Assembly (NCBI RefSeq): GCF_907165045.1
Contig: NZ_CAJRAU010000006.1
Location: 310,001 to 374,000 of the forward strand
DNA: 64,000 nucleotides
Reading direction: 5' to 3'
DNA from: Dyadobacter linearis
GTDB lineage: Bacteria; Bacteroidota; Bacteroidia; Cytophagales; Spirosomataceae
Every line of letters starts with the position of its first letter. Within the stretch, counting starts at the first letter, position 1. This document shows, piece by piece, positions 35,780 through 46,385 of this stretch. A model generated the notes under the pieces. That model made no database searches, had not been told where the DNA came from, and was given only the letters and a program-made list of their open reading frames with translations. The translations under genes were made by a program, and so were the position numbers.

Positions 35780-38700
35780 TTATTTGGGTTGAATCTCGTT
35801 CAGTCTGCTGACTTGCAGTGTGCCCGAATTGATAGCAGTGAATAGCAGTCGTTTCTGATCAGCGCCCTTTATAAAAATACTGTTCCTGGCATCGCCTTTA
35901 ATTATCAATCCGCTTTCGGCACAATCCGTTGCCGTGAATTGCCCTTTTCCATTTCCGAGCAAAAGCAGCCCGGTTGACGCATCCTGTCTGCCCATATTCA
36001 CTTCGTTGGGATAAAAATTACCCGTCAAAATCACATCTTCGTGCCCGTCCGCATTTACATCCGCTGTAACTATGCCAAAAACCGGCGATTTCTGGGCTTC
36101 TATGGGCAATGCATGGACTTTGAAATTTCCCTTACCCATATTTTCAATGTAAGCACTTTGCAGATAAGTTACCTCTGCTGAATAGGCGTCTTTCAATTCA
36201 TCGGCCGAAAGCAGATCATCAAAGGTGACCTGCGCATAATCTGCGTAATGCGGGAATTTGCGGCGAAACTGGATTACCTGCTGGTTCAATGCATCGCGCG
36301 GAACACTCGGATACCGCTTACCCTGGATGAAATAGCCCATTAGCGGGTCAAAAGTCCCATCGCCGTTAAAATCCTTTGCTACAATTTTGATAGGTTCTTT
36401 TTCAGAGGCGCGGTAAAATGTATTCAAACCTTCATTTCCGGCGATAAAATCAATATCCCCATCGTGGTCGAAATCACCGGCTGCCAGGCTGTTCCACCAG
36501 CCCGTAAACTGGTTTAATCCAGTTGCAGCTTTTTGAGATTGCAGTGATTTCCCCTTTTTGTTTTCAAATATCCTAATAGGCATCCACTCTCCGGCGAGCA
36601 CAAGATCGTCAAATCCATCCTGATTAGTATCAGCCCATAGTGCGCTGCAAACCATGCCGATATTGCGTAGTTCGGGACAAAATTTGGAAGTGATATCCGT
36701 AAAATGCGGCTGGCCATTTTTTGAGTCGTTTCGCAGCAGATAACTGCTCGCGGGAAGCGGATATTTTCCCGGAATACTCCGACCACCAATGAAAATATCC
36801 AGATCGCCGTCTTTGTCAAAATCGTTGGTCACCATGCAGGAACTGCTCAGCGAAATCGCGGGAAAGGCAGTTTGGGCGGCTGGCGTAAAATTTCCCTTAC
36901 TATCGTTCAGATACAGTTGTAAACTGTAAAAAGACTTTTCTGTCACAGGCAGCTCGTTTCCTCCATTCGAAACCAGCAGATCTATATCTCCATCCCTGTC
37001 CGCGTCCAGAAACACAGCAGCTGCATTTTCGTGTAAAGAATCCTGGGAAACGACACGCTTTTCAAACCGGCCCGATGCCATTTGCAGAAAAATTGTCGGC
37101 TTGTCTCCCCTGTAACTTCCACCCGCAAAAATATCTTCCAAACCATCTCCATTCACATCACCCGACGCGATTGCAAAACCGCTTTTGGACAGCATTTTGT
37201 GCATGGTAGCAGTTTGTTTGAAATCTATAAAAGTGCTTTCCAAATGCTGAAAATCAATATTCAGTTCTTTGGAAATGTCGGTAAAGTATGGTTGTGACTT
37301 CGGCTTGACTGGGACAGGTTTGTCCGAATATAATGCGTCTTTCTGGTTCATAATCAGGCGTTTAGTCGCAGCAATCTTTAATAGCTTTTGTGATTTTCCG
37401 CCCGGCCACACCACTTCCAGACTATCAATGAATGCTCCGTTTCCAATTCCAAAATGCAATACCGGATCCACCGAAGACTGAAACCCCCTTACCACGCTCA
37501 ATTCCGCATATTGCTTCGTCTTGCCCGTCCAGATCGTAACCTTGCTGCCGATTCCCGACAGGTTTCCCTTTGCTCCTTTCAATTCAATGGTCAGGAAATT
37601 CGCTGTTCCTTTTTCGCGACTATTGTTTTGATATATAAATGGCTCTGAATCAATATTGTTCACCACCAGATCAAGGTCGCCGTCTCCGTCCAGGTCTGCA
37701 TAGGCGGCACCATTGGAATAAGAAAGCTCATCGAGTCCCCAATCTTTGGAAGTATTGGAAAACGTAAGGTTACCGGCGTTTTTATAGGCGTAATTGGCGA
37801 TCTGCACCTCAGGCACTTTTTCGATCAGTTCCAATGCATTCTGCTGCTTGAAATTATTGGTACCAAAATTTGAAAAATCTTCTTTAAACTGAATAAAATC
37901 ACGATCTGTCACGTCGCGGCGGTAACCGTTTGTGATGAAAATATCTTTTTGTCCATCGTTATCAAAATCTGCGATCAGCGGCGCCCAGCTCCAATCCGTT
38001 TTGGCAATGCCGGACAACAAACCAATCTCACTGAACATCGGTACGCCACCCGGATCGGCAGCTCCCTGATGCAGCTGCAACATATTGCGCATATACTGCA
38101 ACTGGTAACCATACTGATCAGAAATACTCATTTCCTTCCGGTCGTAATCCTGGCCGGCAAGCATTTTCTTCTGTCGGAAATTATCTTCCGGAAGCATATC
38201 CAGCTGGAAAATATCGGGGTAAGTGTCATTATTAATATCAGCAATATCCAACCCCATTCCGTACAGACTCGTATGCGCAGTCGCTTCGCGGATCACATTG
38301 TTGAAGCCGGGCATTCCTGCATTTTTAACACCACTATTCAGATAAAATATGTCACTGCTGATGAAGTCGTTTGAACAGTAAATATCTGGGTAACCATCTT
38401 TGTTCAAGTCACTTACAGCCAGCCCAAGCCCAAGTCCCTCATACCTCACACCCGCTTCTTTTGAAATGTTTGCAAAAACAGGAATACCATTTCCACCTGT
38501 TCCTTCATTGCGAAACAACTTACCGGTACTGGGATACGAACCGTCGTGATAGGTCTTGCGGAGGTAATTGGGATTTTGCAGATCGGGCGCGGAATTCATC
38601 ATAAATGCATCCAGATCGCCGTCGAGATCGACATCGAAAAATGCAGTTTGAACCGTAAATGAAGCATCATTCAATCCATAAATTTTCGCCATTTCCTTAA

Positions 38701-39193
38701 ATACCGGCACCTTATTTTCCCCAGAACCCTGATTTACAAAAAGCAGATTTTCGGTATCTGCGGCAGGCATCTTGATATGTTTTGCGACAGAAACATAAAT
38801 ATCAAGCAATCCATCCTGATTAATATCCACCATAGAAATTCCCGTGCACCAGCGATCCGTTTTCACTCCAGCGGCCTCCGTAATATCTTCAAATGCCCAA
38901 TTTTTAGATAGTGTATCAATTTTGCTCAGATATAACCGGCAGCTCACCTGGTTTCCACCAAAGAAAATATCCGGCTTACCATCATTATTCACATCCCCGA
39001 TCCCTACCCCGCCGCCATTGTAGAAGTTTGTAAATGTGAAGGGGTTAATAGAGTCGTTGGGAGTTAATGTATTGGAAAACCTGATTCCGGTTTCGGACGA
39101 TTTGTGGGAGGTAAAAAGGGTTTCCTGCTGCTTTTTACAAGACCAATTGAGGAGGAGGAAGAAGATGTAGCTTAGGAAGATACATTTTTGCAT
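35780..39193 (-). CDS. FG-GAP/VCBS and ASPIC-UnbV repeat lipoprotein (CRTAC1-like)
   Basis: The start at 39193 (MQKCIFLSYIFFLLL) places a lipobox at LNWSC, lipidated Cys19; a start 30 bp upstream would add ten residues that overlap an intergenic hairpin. The 1137-aa protein contains many Ca-binding FG-GAP/VCBS units (DVNNDGKPDIFFGG, DINQDGLLDIYVS, DFDHDGDIDFIAGN and others) forming beta-propellers, and a central ASPIC/UnbV domain (GIGSKVTIWTGKTKQYAELSVVRGFQS). Such surface lipoproteins accompany SusC/SusD loci in Cytophagales. It lies downstream of susD and is likely an outer-membrane glycan-binding or adhesion component. Confidence 0.92.
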   Translation of the reverse strand: MQKCIFLSYIFFLLLNWSCKKQQETLFTSHKSSETGIRFSNTLTPNDSINPFTFTNFYNGGGVGIGDVNNDGKPDIFFGGNQVSCRLYLSKIDTLSKNWAFEDITEAAGVKTDRWCTGISMVDINQDGLLDIYVSVAKHIKMPAADTENLLFVNQGSGENKVPVFKEMAKIYGLNDASFTVQTAFFDVDLDGDLDAFMMNSAPDLQNPNYLRKTYHDGSYPSTGKLFRNEGTGGNGIPVFANISKEAGVRYEGLGLGLAVSDLNKDGYPDIYCSNDFISSDIFYLNSGVKNAGMPGFNNVIREATAHTSLYGMGLDIADINNDTYPDIFQLDMLPEDNFRQKKMLAGQDYDRKEMSISDQYGYQLQYMRNMLQLHQGAADPGGVPMFSEIGLLSGIAKTDWSWAPLIADFDNDGQKDIFITNGYRRDVTDRDFIQFKEDFSNFGTNNFKQQNALELIEKVPEVQIANYAYKNAGNLTFSNTSKDWGLDELSYSNGAAYADLDGDGDLDLVVNNIDSEPFIYQNNSREKGTANFLTIELKGAKGNLSGIGSKVTIWTGKTKQYAELSVVRGFQSSVDPVLHFGIGNGAFIDSLEVVWPGGKSQKLLKIAATKRLIMNQKDALYSDKPVPVKPKSQPYFTDISKELNIDFQHLESTFIDFKQTATMHKMLSKSGFAIASGDVNGDGLEDIFAGGSYRGDKPTIFLQMASGRFEKRVVSQDSLHENAAAVFLDADRDGDIDLLVSNGGNELPVTEKSFYSLQLYLNDSKGNFTPAAQTAFPAISLSSSCMVTNDFDKDGDLDIFIGGRSIPGKYPLPASSYLLRNDSKNGQPHFTDITSKFCPELRNIGMVCSALWADTNQDGFDDLVLAGEWMPIRIFENKKGKSLQSQKAATGLNQFTGWWNSLAAGDFDHDGDIDFIAGNEGLNTFYRASEKEPIKIVAKDFNGDGTFDPLMGYFIQGKRYPSVPRDALNQQVIQFRRKFPHYADYAQVTFDDLLSADELKDAYSAEVTYLQSAYIENMGKGNFKVHALPIEAQKSPVFGIVTADVNADGHEDVILTGNFYPNEVNMGRQDASTGLLLLGNGKGQFTATDCAESGLIIKGDARNSIFIKGADQKRLLFTAINSGTLQVSRLNEIQPK

Positions 39194-39218
39194 AGCAATG
39201 AAGCTGGATTTTAAACTT

Positions 39219-39261
39219 GTCACCCTGAACTTACCGGGCGGCCGGTATGCTCAGGGTGACA
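39219..39261. repeat. Intergenic TGTCACCCTGA hairpin
   Basis: GTCACCCTGAAC and GCTCAGGGTGAC form a stem-loop between susD and the FG-GAP gene. Hairpins with this CACCCTGA arm are a widespread dispersed repeat in Bacteroidota. It may attenuate or stabilise the susCD transcript; there is no strong T run on the minus strand. Confidence 0.65.
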
Positions 39262-39293
39262 AAAGATAAGTGATTAGTAAGAACTATCCCGTT

Positions 39294-40835
39294 CTAATAT
39301 CCAGGATTCTGATCTCCCGGCTCAATTTTCGCATTATTATCAACTTCCTGCTGCGGAATAGGCAGTAATTCATGCTTGTTAGCCTGGAAATAAGCCAGCG
39401 GTTCTGCTTTTTGCTTGGCCAATTTTCTCCATCTCACAATATCCCTGTTACGGATCTGTTCGCCGCTGTGCTCCACACGTTTCTCGTGGACGATAGCTGC
39501 AAAAACCTGGTCTTTATTGGAAACAGGAAATTTGGCTGTCGGATAAGGCGGCATACTTACGCTTTTGCGCGCGCGGGTCATATTCAGATATTTCACGGCT
39601 TCGGCTGTGTTACCCAGTTCGTTCTCCACTTCTGCAAGTGCCAGGATCGTTTCGGCAAATCGCATGATGCGCTGGTTAATACCGCCCGTCAGAAACGATT
39701 CGTTCATTTTATACATGAGCGAATATTTCTGCCAGCTCACTTTTTGCGTCACACCGTCCACAACCGATGCATTACCATTTTGCTGGCCGTCGGTCAAAGT
39801 ATTGGCGCCTTTGTTGTATTTCTCTCCTGTAAAATAGAAAGAGTCGTCGTAACGAGGATCTGTCTTCGCGTCGCCTTTCGACGTTTTTTCAAATTCTGAA
39901 AGCAAACTGTTAGAAGGGATCACATTACGCCACCCTATTGCCGAATATTCCTGGGTGCGTACCGTTTCTGTACCGGCAGTAGCGCCGTTTCCGTCACCGT
40001 CCCAATTGTATACACCTCCGGAAGGAAAGAAATTTACCTCAAAAATAGACTCTTTATTAAACTCTGTTTCTTCCAGGAAGTTGTCATTATAGTTATCAAC
40101 CAGCGCATATACATTGGAATTGTAAACTTTCAGTAACTCCGTTTTCGCGCTGGCATAATCTCCTTTTTGCATAAAAACCCTTGCTAAAAGCATCTGAGCT
40201 GCTCCTTTTGTAGCCCTACCCTGGTTTGCCGCATCGTAAGTTGCCGGCAGGTCAGCCTGGATCGCCTGCAATTCGGAGATGATATAGGCATAAACTTCCT
40301 CCGCCGGAGCGCGTGGCAAGCTGCCGTCGACAGTCAGTACATAGTTCTTGTAAAGTGGCACCCCGCCCCACATACTCACCAGCTCATAGTAAGAATAAGC
40401 CCTCAAAAAACGCGCTTCTCCCAGCAGTCTGCCTTTTTCTGCGGCCGAAATGTCCGTCACTTTTTCCGAGTTGTCCACCACTGCATTGGCACGGTGGATC
40501 AGCCGGTAATAGGCAAGCCACACAGTTCCTAAAACCGAATTGACAGCGTCGTGCGTCCCCAGCAGCAATTGGTTACGCGGCGTTTCGAGCTGGCCGCCAC
40601 CCGCCGCCACATCGTCGCTCCGAAGATCGTGCAGGAAAAACCACTCCCGGGCTACCAGGTTGTTCGATTTCAGCATGGAATACACACTCGTCACGCCGCT
40701 GTTCAGCTCAGCCCCGTTTTTGTAGTAACCCTCCACGGTCACACCGTTTGGGTTGGTTTTTTCAAGGACATCGTCGTTACAGGCGAACACGATGCCAAAC
40801 AGAAAAACATATAGGATAATCAGTCTCTTTTTCAT
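39294..40835 (-). CDS. susD: SusD/RagB family nutrient-binding lipoprotein
   Basis: A 513-aa surface lipoprotein; signal peptide with lipobox FGIVFAC, Cys19. The SusD N-terminal helical part shows the typical LLGEARFLRAYSYYELVSMWGGVPLY (about residues 135-160) and the TPR-like GAAQMLLARVFMQKGDYASAK. The end has the usual YLNMTRARKSV, EKRVEHSGEQIRNRDIVRW and LPIPQQEVDNNAKIEPGDQNPGY. It caps the SusC barrel and binds oligosaccharide. It starts 25 bp after susC. The ligand is probably xylan-derived given the upstream genes. Confidence 0.96.
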   Translation of the reverse strand: MKKRLIILYVFLFGIVFACNDDVLEKTNPNGVTVEGYYKNGAELNSGVTSVYSMLKSNNLVAREWFFLHDLRSDDVAAGGGQLETPRNQLLLGTHDAVNSVLGTVWLAYYRLIHRANAVVDNSEKVTDISAAEKGRLLGEARFLRAYSYYELVSMWGGVPLYKNYVLTVDGSLPRAPAEEVYAYIISELQAIQADLPATYDAANQGRATKGAAQMLLARVFMQKGDYASAKTELLKVYNSNVYALVDNYNDNFLEETEFNKESIFEVNFFPSGGVYNWDGDGNGATAGTETVRTQEYSAIGWRNVIPSNSLLSEFEKTSKGDAKTDPRYDDSFYFTGEKYNKGANTLTDGQQNGNASVVDGVTQKVSWQKYSLMYKMNESFLTGGINQRIMRFAETILALAEVENELGNTAEAVKYLNMTRARKSVSMPPYPTAKFPVSNKDQVFAAIVHEKRVEHSGEQIRNRDIVRWRKLAKQKAEPLAYFQANKHELLPIPQQEVDNNAKIEPGDQNPGY

Positions 40836-40860
40836 TTCAATTCCTTTAAAAGTTTCAATG

Positions 40861-43800
40861 TCAAAATCCTACGCTCAATCCTACCTGCAAAGTTCTCGGC
40901 TGCGGATACATGCCGTAATCAATCCCGTTGATCAGCTGTGTTGCGGTATCGGTTGAAGATCCGTTCACGCCAATTTCAGGATCCAGTCCTGAGTACTTCG
41001 TGAAAGTCAGCAGGTTCGTTGCGGAAACGTAAATCCTTGCTTTCGTGATGAATTCATTTGTCAATGCAGATAGTACTTTCGTTGGCACAGCATAGCCGAT
41101 GCTGATATTTTTAATCCGCATATAGGACCCGTTTTCCACAAAACGATCACTTGTACGACTGTTGTTGTTTGGGTCGCCACTGATCGCTCTTGGCACATCG
41201 GTATCCGTGTTGGTTGGTGTCCATGCATTCAGAACCTCCGTTCCTGCATTGAACAACCGCAGCATTCCCTGCTCGATCACCTTCGTTCCATTGTAAATTT
41301 TGTTACCCTGAACACCTTGCAGATACAATGTAAAATCGAAGTTTTTATAATTCCCTCCCAAATTCGCACCGTAGCTGAACTTTGGAATAAAGCTGCCCAG
41401 ATAAGTCCTGTCCGCAGGCGTGATCTTGCCGTCGCCATCCCGATCTTTGAACCGGATATCCCCGGGTGCAGCTGCGTCCTGGTACTTGGTTTTGTCATCT
41501 CCATCCAGCGAATTGGCAGCATTGATCTCGCCAGCGTTCTGGAAAATGCCATCTACCTGGTATCCAAAAAATGACTGAATCGGATGTCCTGCTTCGGTTT
41601 TTGTAATGTCGCCGCCCCCAAAGTCTGCATTAGCACCTGAGAAAAGTGTCGCACTTTCTGACGCAAGGCTCAGCACTTTGTTTCTGGTAATGTCGAGGTT
41701 TGCAGAAGCATTCCATTTAAAATCACCGTCGTTCTTGCTATAACCCAACTGAAATTCATAACCCCAGTTTTTCATACTTCCAATGTTTGACAAAGGAGAG
41801 GTAGAATATCCCACCGAATTCGGGATCGGAACCTGCAACAATAGCCCGTCCGTATTACGCTGATAAGTTTCCGCAGTGAACGTGACGCTGTTATTGAACA
41901 AAGCCAGGTCTACACCCAGGTTGGTCATCGTAGTACTTTCCCATTTCAGCTGCGTATTGGCAAGTGAACTGAAATATGAACCCAGCACCTTATTCCCACC
42001 AAAAACATAATTACTGTTATCAGCTGACACAAGCGCCTGCCAGGCATAGCTACCGATACCATTGAAACCGGTTTGTCCGTAACTCGCGCGGATTTTCAGT
42101 TCGGAGATCTGCGGAACTGATTTCAGGAATTCCTCCTCGCTGATACGCCAGCCCAGTGAAAGAGACGGGAATGTACCCCATTTGTTGCCCGGTGCAAAAC
42201 GGGAAGAACCGTCGCGGCGAATGGAGCCGCTCAGCAGGTATTTTCCGGCATATTCATAATTCAAACGTCCCACATACGAGAGCAGCGAACTTTCATCTAA
42301 TGTACTCGTAGCATTTGGGTTGGAAGCGCCCTGCAATTCGTCGATGTCATTATTCGGGCGATATCCCGATCCATTCAGAGTACTGGTGCGGAAAGTTTGC
42401 TTGTCCACGATCGCCGTTACATTCAGTAAATGTTTGCCAAAATTCTTTTCAAATGTCAGCTGGTTAGTCAGCACCGGAGAGAAAAAGCTCGTGCGGTTGT
42501 CCTGGATCTCGTATTGTGTACGCGATTTAAAACCATCATTATAAATAGGAAACTGATTAACAGTGTTCGCAGAAACGATATCTGCACCAAAACTGAACCG
42601 GTATTTTAAGAAGCTGGCCAATCGCACTTCTGCAAAAATAGAGCCGAGCAATTTGAGGCGCTGGTTGCGGGTTACATCCATCAATGCAATGCGGACCGGA
42701 TTGTCGGGGTCACTTCCATCTGCGGCGGTCGGCGAGCTGTAACCGCCGGGTTTTGTCGGGTCATTAACAGGCCAGTAAGGCAGGTTCCGTATCATTTGCA
42801 TCACCGCAGTACGGCCTCCTCCGAATCCCTGTTCGCCGCGCGATCTGTCATAAGATACGGTCAAAGTCTGCCCGATATTCAGAAATTTAGCTACCTGGTG
42901 ATCCGAGTTGAGACGCACATTGGCGCGTTTGTAATTGGTACCTATCAATATTCCTTCCTGGTCAAAATAGCCCGCAGACGTAAAGAACCGGGAAACAGCA
43001 TTGCCGCCGGAAACGGAGATCTGGTGCTGCTGGATCGGCGCGTTGCGGAACATTACGTCCTGCCAGTTGGTATTGGTTTGCGCAAAAGTCTGCGTCGCTC
43101 CCGCATAAATAGGCTGGTTCAGATCTGTCAACCGGCCTGGCATTGCAATGCCCGCGTTACCCAGCAGTGCCGTCGCATATTGCTTATATTGGTCTGTATT
43201 GAGCACATCCAGCTTTTTCCAAGCAGATTGTGTACCTACATAAGTATCCAGGTTTACATGCAGCTTTCCGTCTTTTGATCCTTTTTTGGTTGTGATGATG
43301 ATCACCCCATTGGAAGCCCTTGAACCGTAGATCGCGGCGGAACTTGCATCTTTTAAAACTTCCAGCGATTCAATATCTTTCGGATCGAGGTTATTCAGGT
43401 CACCCGCAGGAATTCCGTCGATCACATAGAGCGGCCCGGAAGCGTAATTAATGGAACCGATCCCCCTTATACGTACAACCGGCGTTTGCCCAGGACTACC
43501 GTTATTGACCACGCGAACACCGGGCACCCGGCCCTGCAAAGCCTGTTCCGCGCTCACTACCGGCAATGCAGTCAGTTCTTTGGGCGAAACCGAAGATACT
43601 GCTCCGGTTAGCGATGATTTCTTTTGGGATCCATATCCGATTACCACCATCTCTTCCAAAGCCTGGTCTTCGGCGGTAAGCCGGATATCTATCCGAGTTT
43701 TGGTACCTACCTCGACTTCCTGTTTGGCATAACCTATAAAGCTGAATACCAGCACGCTGCTTGGTGAAGGCACGCTGAGTGAGAACTCCCCTTTCGTATC

Positions 43801-44004
43801 TGTGGTGGTTCCTACACTACTGCCTTTCAAAGTAACATTCACTCCCGGCAAAGCCTCGCCATTGTCGGCAGTAACCTTACCAGCAACCTGTTGATCTGCA
43901 AATCCTCCGGCCCATACGACCTGAAAAGACAGTAGTAGCAAAATCACAGACCCGCTTAACCATGTACCCTTGAAACAGGGAAAAGTTTGTAATCGATTTT
44001 TCAT
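40861..44004 (-). CDS. susC: SusC/RagA family TonB-dependent outer membrane transporter
   Basis: A 1047-aa outer-membrane transporter with a long signal region (about 1-35), a CarboxypepD-like domain (VAGKVTADNGEALPGVNVTLKG), a plug starting EEMVVIGYGSQKKSSLTGAVSSV with LQGRVPGVRV, and a 22-strand barrel ending in the C-terminal Phe (LQVGLSVGF). It imports oligosaccharides with energy from TonB-ExbBD. It pairs with the susD that follows and has a canonical Bacteroidota promoter upstream, so this pair is transcribed separately from the GH67 gene. Confidence 0.97.
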   Translation of the reverse strand: MKNRLQTFPCFKGTWLSGSVILLLLSFQVVWAGGFADQQVAGKVTADNGEALPGVNVTLKGSSVGTTTDTKGEFSLSVPSPSSVLVFSFIGYAKQEVEVGTKTRIDIRLTAEDQALEEMVVIGYGSQKKSSLTGAVSSVSPKELTALPVVSAEQALQGRVPGVRVVNNGSPGQTPVVRIRGIGSINYASGPLYVIDGIPAGDLNNLDPKDIESLEVLKDASSAAIYGSRASNGVIIITTKKGSKDGKLHVNLDTYVGTQSAWKKLDVLNTDQYKQYATALLGNAGIAMPGRLTDLNQPIYAGATQTFAQTNTNWQDVMFRNAPIQQHQISVSGGNAVSRFFTSAGYFDQEGILIGTNYKRANVRLNSDHQVAKFLNIGQTLTVSYDRSRGEQGFGGGRTAVMQMIRNLPYWPVNDPTKPGGYSSPTAADGSDPDNPVRIALMDVTRNQRLKLLGSIFAEVRLASFLKYRFSFGADIVSANTVNQFPIYNDGFKSRTQYEIQDNRTSFFSPVLTNQLTFEKNFGKHLLNVTAIVDKQTFRTSTLNGSGYRPNNDIDELQGASNPNATSTLDESSLLSYVGRLNYEYAGKYLLSGSIRRDGSSRFAPGNKWGTFPSLSLGWRISEEEFLKSVPQISELKIRASYGQTGFNGIGSYAWQALVSADNSNYVFGGNKVLGSYFSSLANTQLKWESTTMTNLGVDLALFNNSVTFTAETYQRNTDGLLLQVPIPNSVGYSTSPLSNIGSMKNWGYEFQLGYSKNDGDFKWNASANLDITRNKVLSLASESATLFSGANADFGGGDITKTEAGHPIQSFFGYQVDGIFQNAGEINAANSLDGDDKTKYQDAAAPGDIRFKDRDGDGKITPADRTYLGSFIPKFSYGANLGGNYKNFDFTLYLQGVQGNKIYNGTKVIEQGMLRLFNAGTEVLNAWTPTNTDTDVPRAISGDPNNNSRTSDRFVENGSYMRIKNISIGYAVPTKVLSALTNEFITKARIYVSATNLLTFTKYSGLDPEIGVNGSSTDTATQLINGIDYGMYPQPRTLQVGLSVGF

Positions 44005-44138
44005 AGATTCGACTTAAATGTTAAGATGACACTTGTTAAACAGCACAAAATTTTCCCTGAAAGGAACAAAAGAAAGAACAGCACGCGGAATAAGGAACGC
44101 TGAATTTATCCAATTTTTCACCAGATAGATCCTATATA

Positions 44139-44168
44139 CAAATATAAACTCTTTTAATTATCTGTCAA
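44139..44168 (-). promoter_or_regulatory. Bacteroidota-type promoter of susC
   Basis: On the minus strand, TTG, 19 bases and TATATTTG match the TTTG-N19-TAnnTTTG sigma-ABfr consensus. The -7 box lies about 135 bp upstream of the susC start, leaving a long 5' leader. Confidence 0.75.
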
Positions 44169-44232
44169 GGCTACACTTAATAAAAATATTATTTTTTTAC
44201 GATTATTTATTATTCTTTGAACAGAGAACGGT

Positions 44233-46365
44233 TTACCTGATCAGGTACACGTTTACAGACTTTTTTACTTCTTCCAAAGTCTGCTTAGGCGGTTCAAATC
44301 CTGTGGGAACAGGTTGTTTGGCAAATGTCTGCAAGTATAAAACCCAGGCATCCCGCCACCAGATAGCCTCCCGCCGCTGAACTTTTAACCGGTCTGCAAC
44401 TTCAGCATACACTTGCAGATCAAGACCTGGTTTAGCCAGGTCCCATTGCTGCTGCATCCACATGACGGAATCCGCGCCCGTGTAAAATCGGGTGCACAGT
44501 TCCTCCCACAACGTTCGTCCTGTATTCAGTTTTTTGTCCCAGCGTACATGGTGGAACCACAGGAGGTAAGGCAAAGGTGTCTGGTCGGGATTGTGCCATT
44601 GTTGCTGCACTTGCGGGCGATACTGAGCCAGTGCATTGCTTCCCGAAACTGTCCGGTCAAAGCCAAGCCCGATAGAATCGGCGCGGTGATAATATACGGC
44701 AGTCCAGTCGGGCCGTGAACCCTTGTTTTGCCAGGGTTCGGGCGCAAAGTGAACGCCCATCCAAGGACGCGAAAGGCCGATCGGCGTGTTATAATCGACG
44801 TAAATTTCTCTTGATCGCAACATTAATGCAGTAATGTGCCCACTTGCTTTTTGATTTTGGGTCAAAGTCAATGCAATCCATTCACGCGCGATCTGCTCCG
44901 AACTCAGCTGATGGTCCCAACTCAATCGTCCGAATGCATACCAGTTGGCCTGTGCCAGCGGATGCCCGGTCCAGTTCCGGCTGTTGCCCGTATTGGCCAC
45001 GCCCGCCATTAGCGTGCGTGCGTAACCATGCAAGCTTCCATCGACCACTTTCGCCACGGTGGATCCGGCACCATTTACATAAGTATCCGAATCCAGGCAT
45101 TCTTTAAAAATAGGTGCTTCGTAAACGGCGTGGGTGGCAAATCCCAGATATTCCTGGGTGATCTGAAATTCCATTCCCAGGGGCGTTTTTGGCATATTTC
45201 CAAAAAGTGGGGAAAACGGCTCGCGGGGCTGAAAATCAATCGGCCCATTCTTAACCTGCACGATCACTTTCGGATCAAATTTGCCGTCGAGCGGCACAAA
45301 TTCCTCGTAAGCGGCTTTGAACCGATCCGCATTGGGATCGGCTTTGTAAACAAACGCCCGCCAGACCACAATCCCTTCATAAGGTTGGAATGCTTCGGCC
45401 AGCATGTTGGCACCATCCGCGTGCGTGCGCCCATAATCCTGAGGCCCAGGCTCTCCTTCTGAATTTGCTTTTACCAAAAATCCCCCGAAATCAGGAATCT
45501 CTTTATAGATCTGCGCGACCTTTTCTTTCCACCAGGCACGCACCTGCGGGTCGAGCGGGTCGGAGGTTTTGAGCCCGCCTAAGGTTTTTGGCGCAGCAAA
45601 ATAAACGGATAAGTAGGTCTTTATCCCATATTTACGCATCACATTGGCTACCGCAGCAACCTTTGCAATGTATTCCTGAGACATGAATCTGGCGCTGGCG
45701 TTCACATTGTTCAGGACCGTTCCGTTAATTCCCAGAGACGCATTGGCCCGCGCATAATCCGTGTACCGCGGGTCTACACGCTCGGGCAGTTCGTACCATT
45801 TCCAAAGCGATTGTCCTGCATAACCCCGCTCGATGGTCCCATCCGGGTTATCCCAATGATTCAGCATCCGGTAACGCACTTTGGGGCTACTGGCAATGCT
45901 TAGTCCCTTGATCGGAAGCTGCATCTGCATGTGTCTCAACAGGGCAAATGTTCCGTAAAGAATGCCGTTTTCCGATTTCGAGCTGATCACAATGTTGCCT
46001 CCCGAAAGCTGAACCTGATAACCTTCGGCTGGCTTTGTTGTATCCGCGCCGGGTTCGATTCTGAATATAATTCCGCCCGTTTTTCCACCGGATGAATTGG
46101 TAACATTAACCGTTTTGCCCAAAAGCTTTCCCAGTCCCATTTGCAGTTCCCGCGACGCACTTTGCAGGATTTCGCCTTTTCCTGGTTGCGTGATAAATGT
46201 TGTGTATTTGAGATATTCAGCTTTTACGGATGCGGTGCTAACCGACTCATATTTAAGCCATAAACGATAACCATCATCGCCATCAGAAGCCAAGGGATCA
46301 GCCGCAAGGATTTTTGAGCAAATCAAAAAACAGCTGAAAATTGCGAGTAAATGCTTTCTGGTCAT
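44233..46365 (-). CDS. aguA: GH67 alpha-glucuronidase
   Basis: A 710-aa exported enzyme; signal peptide ends near residue 21 (SKILAAD). The N-terminal domain (about 25-150) leads into the barrel RMLNHWDNPDGTIERGYAGQSLWKW, typical of GH67. The general acid Glu is in KANSEGEPGPQDYGRTHADGAN, and YEGIVVWRAFVY plus the FQITQEYLGF segment follow. It removes 4-O-methyl-glucuronic acid from the non-reducing end of xylooligosaccharides. It is the last gene of the esterase/xylanase cluster, 20 bp after the SASA-CE4 gene. Confidence 0.95.
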   Translation of the reverse strand: MTRKHLLAIFSCFLICSKILAADPLASDGDDGYRLWLKYESVSTASVKAEYLKYTTFITQPGKGEILQSASRELQMGLGKLLGKTVNVTNSSGGKTGGIIFRIEPGADTTKPAEGYQVQLSGGNIVISSKSENGILYGTFALLRHMQMQLPIKGLSIASSPKVRYRMLNHWDNPDGTIERGYAGQSLWKWYELPERVDPRYTDYARANASLGINGTVLNNVNASARFMSQEYIAKVAAVANVMRKYGIKTYLSVYFAAPKTLGGLKTSDPLDPQVRAWWKEKVAQIYKEIPDFGGFLVKANSEGEPGPQDYGRTHADGANMLAEAFQPYEGIVVWRAFVYKADPNADRFKAAYEEFVPLDGKFDPKVIVQVKNGPIDFQPREPFSPLFGNMPKTPLGMEFQITQEYLGFATHAVYEAPIFKECLDSDTYVNGAGSTVAKVVDGSLHGYARTLMAGVANTGNSRNWTGHPLAQANWYAFGRLSWDHQLSSEQIAREWIALTLTQNQKASGHITALMLRSREIYVDYNTPIGLSRPWMGVHFAPEPWQNKGSRPDWTAVYYHRADSIGLGFDRTVSGSNALAQYRPQVQQQWHNPDQTPLPYLLWFHHVRWDKKLNTGRTLWEELCTRFYTGADSVMWMQQQWDLAKPGLDLQVYAEVADRLKVQRREAIWWRDAWVLYLQTFAKQPVPTGFEPPKQTLEEVKKSVNVYLIR

Positions 46366-46385
46366 GATGGATTTTTGGCAAAATT

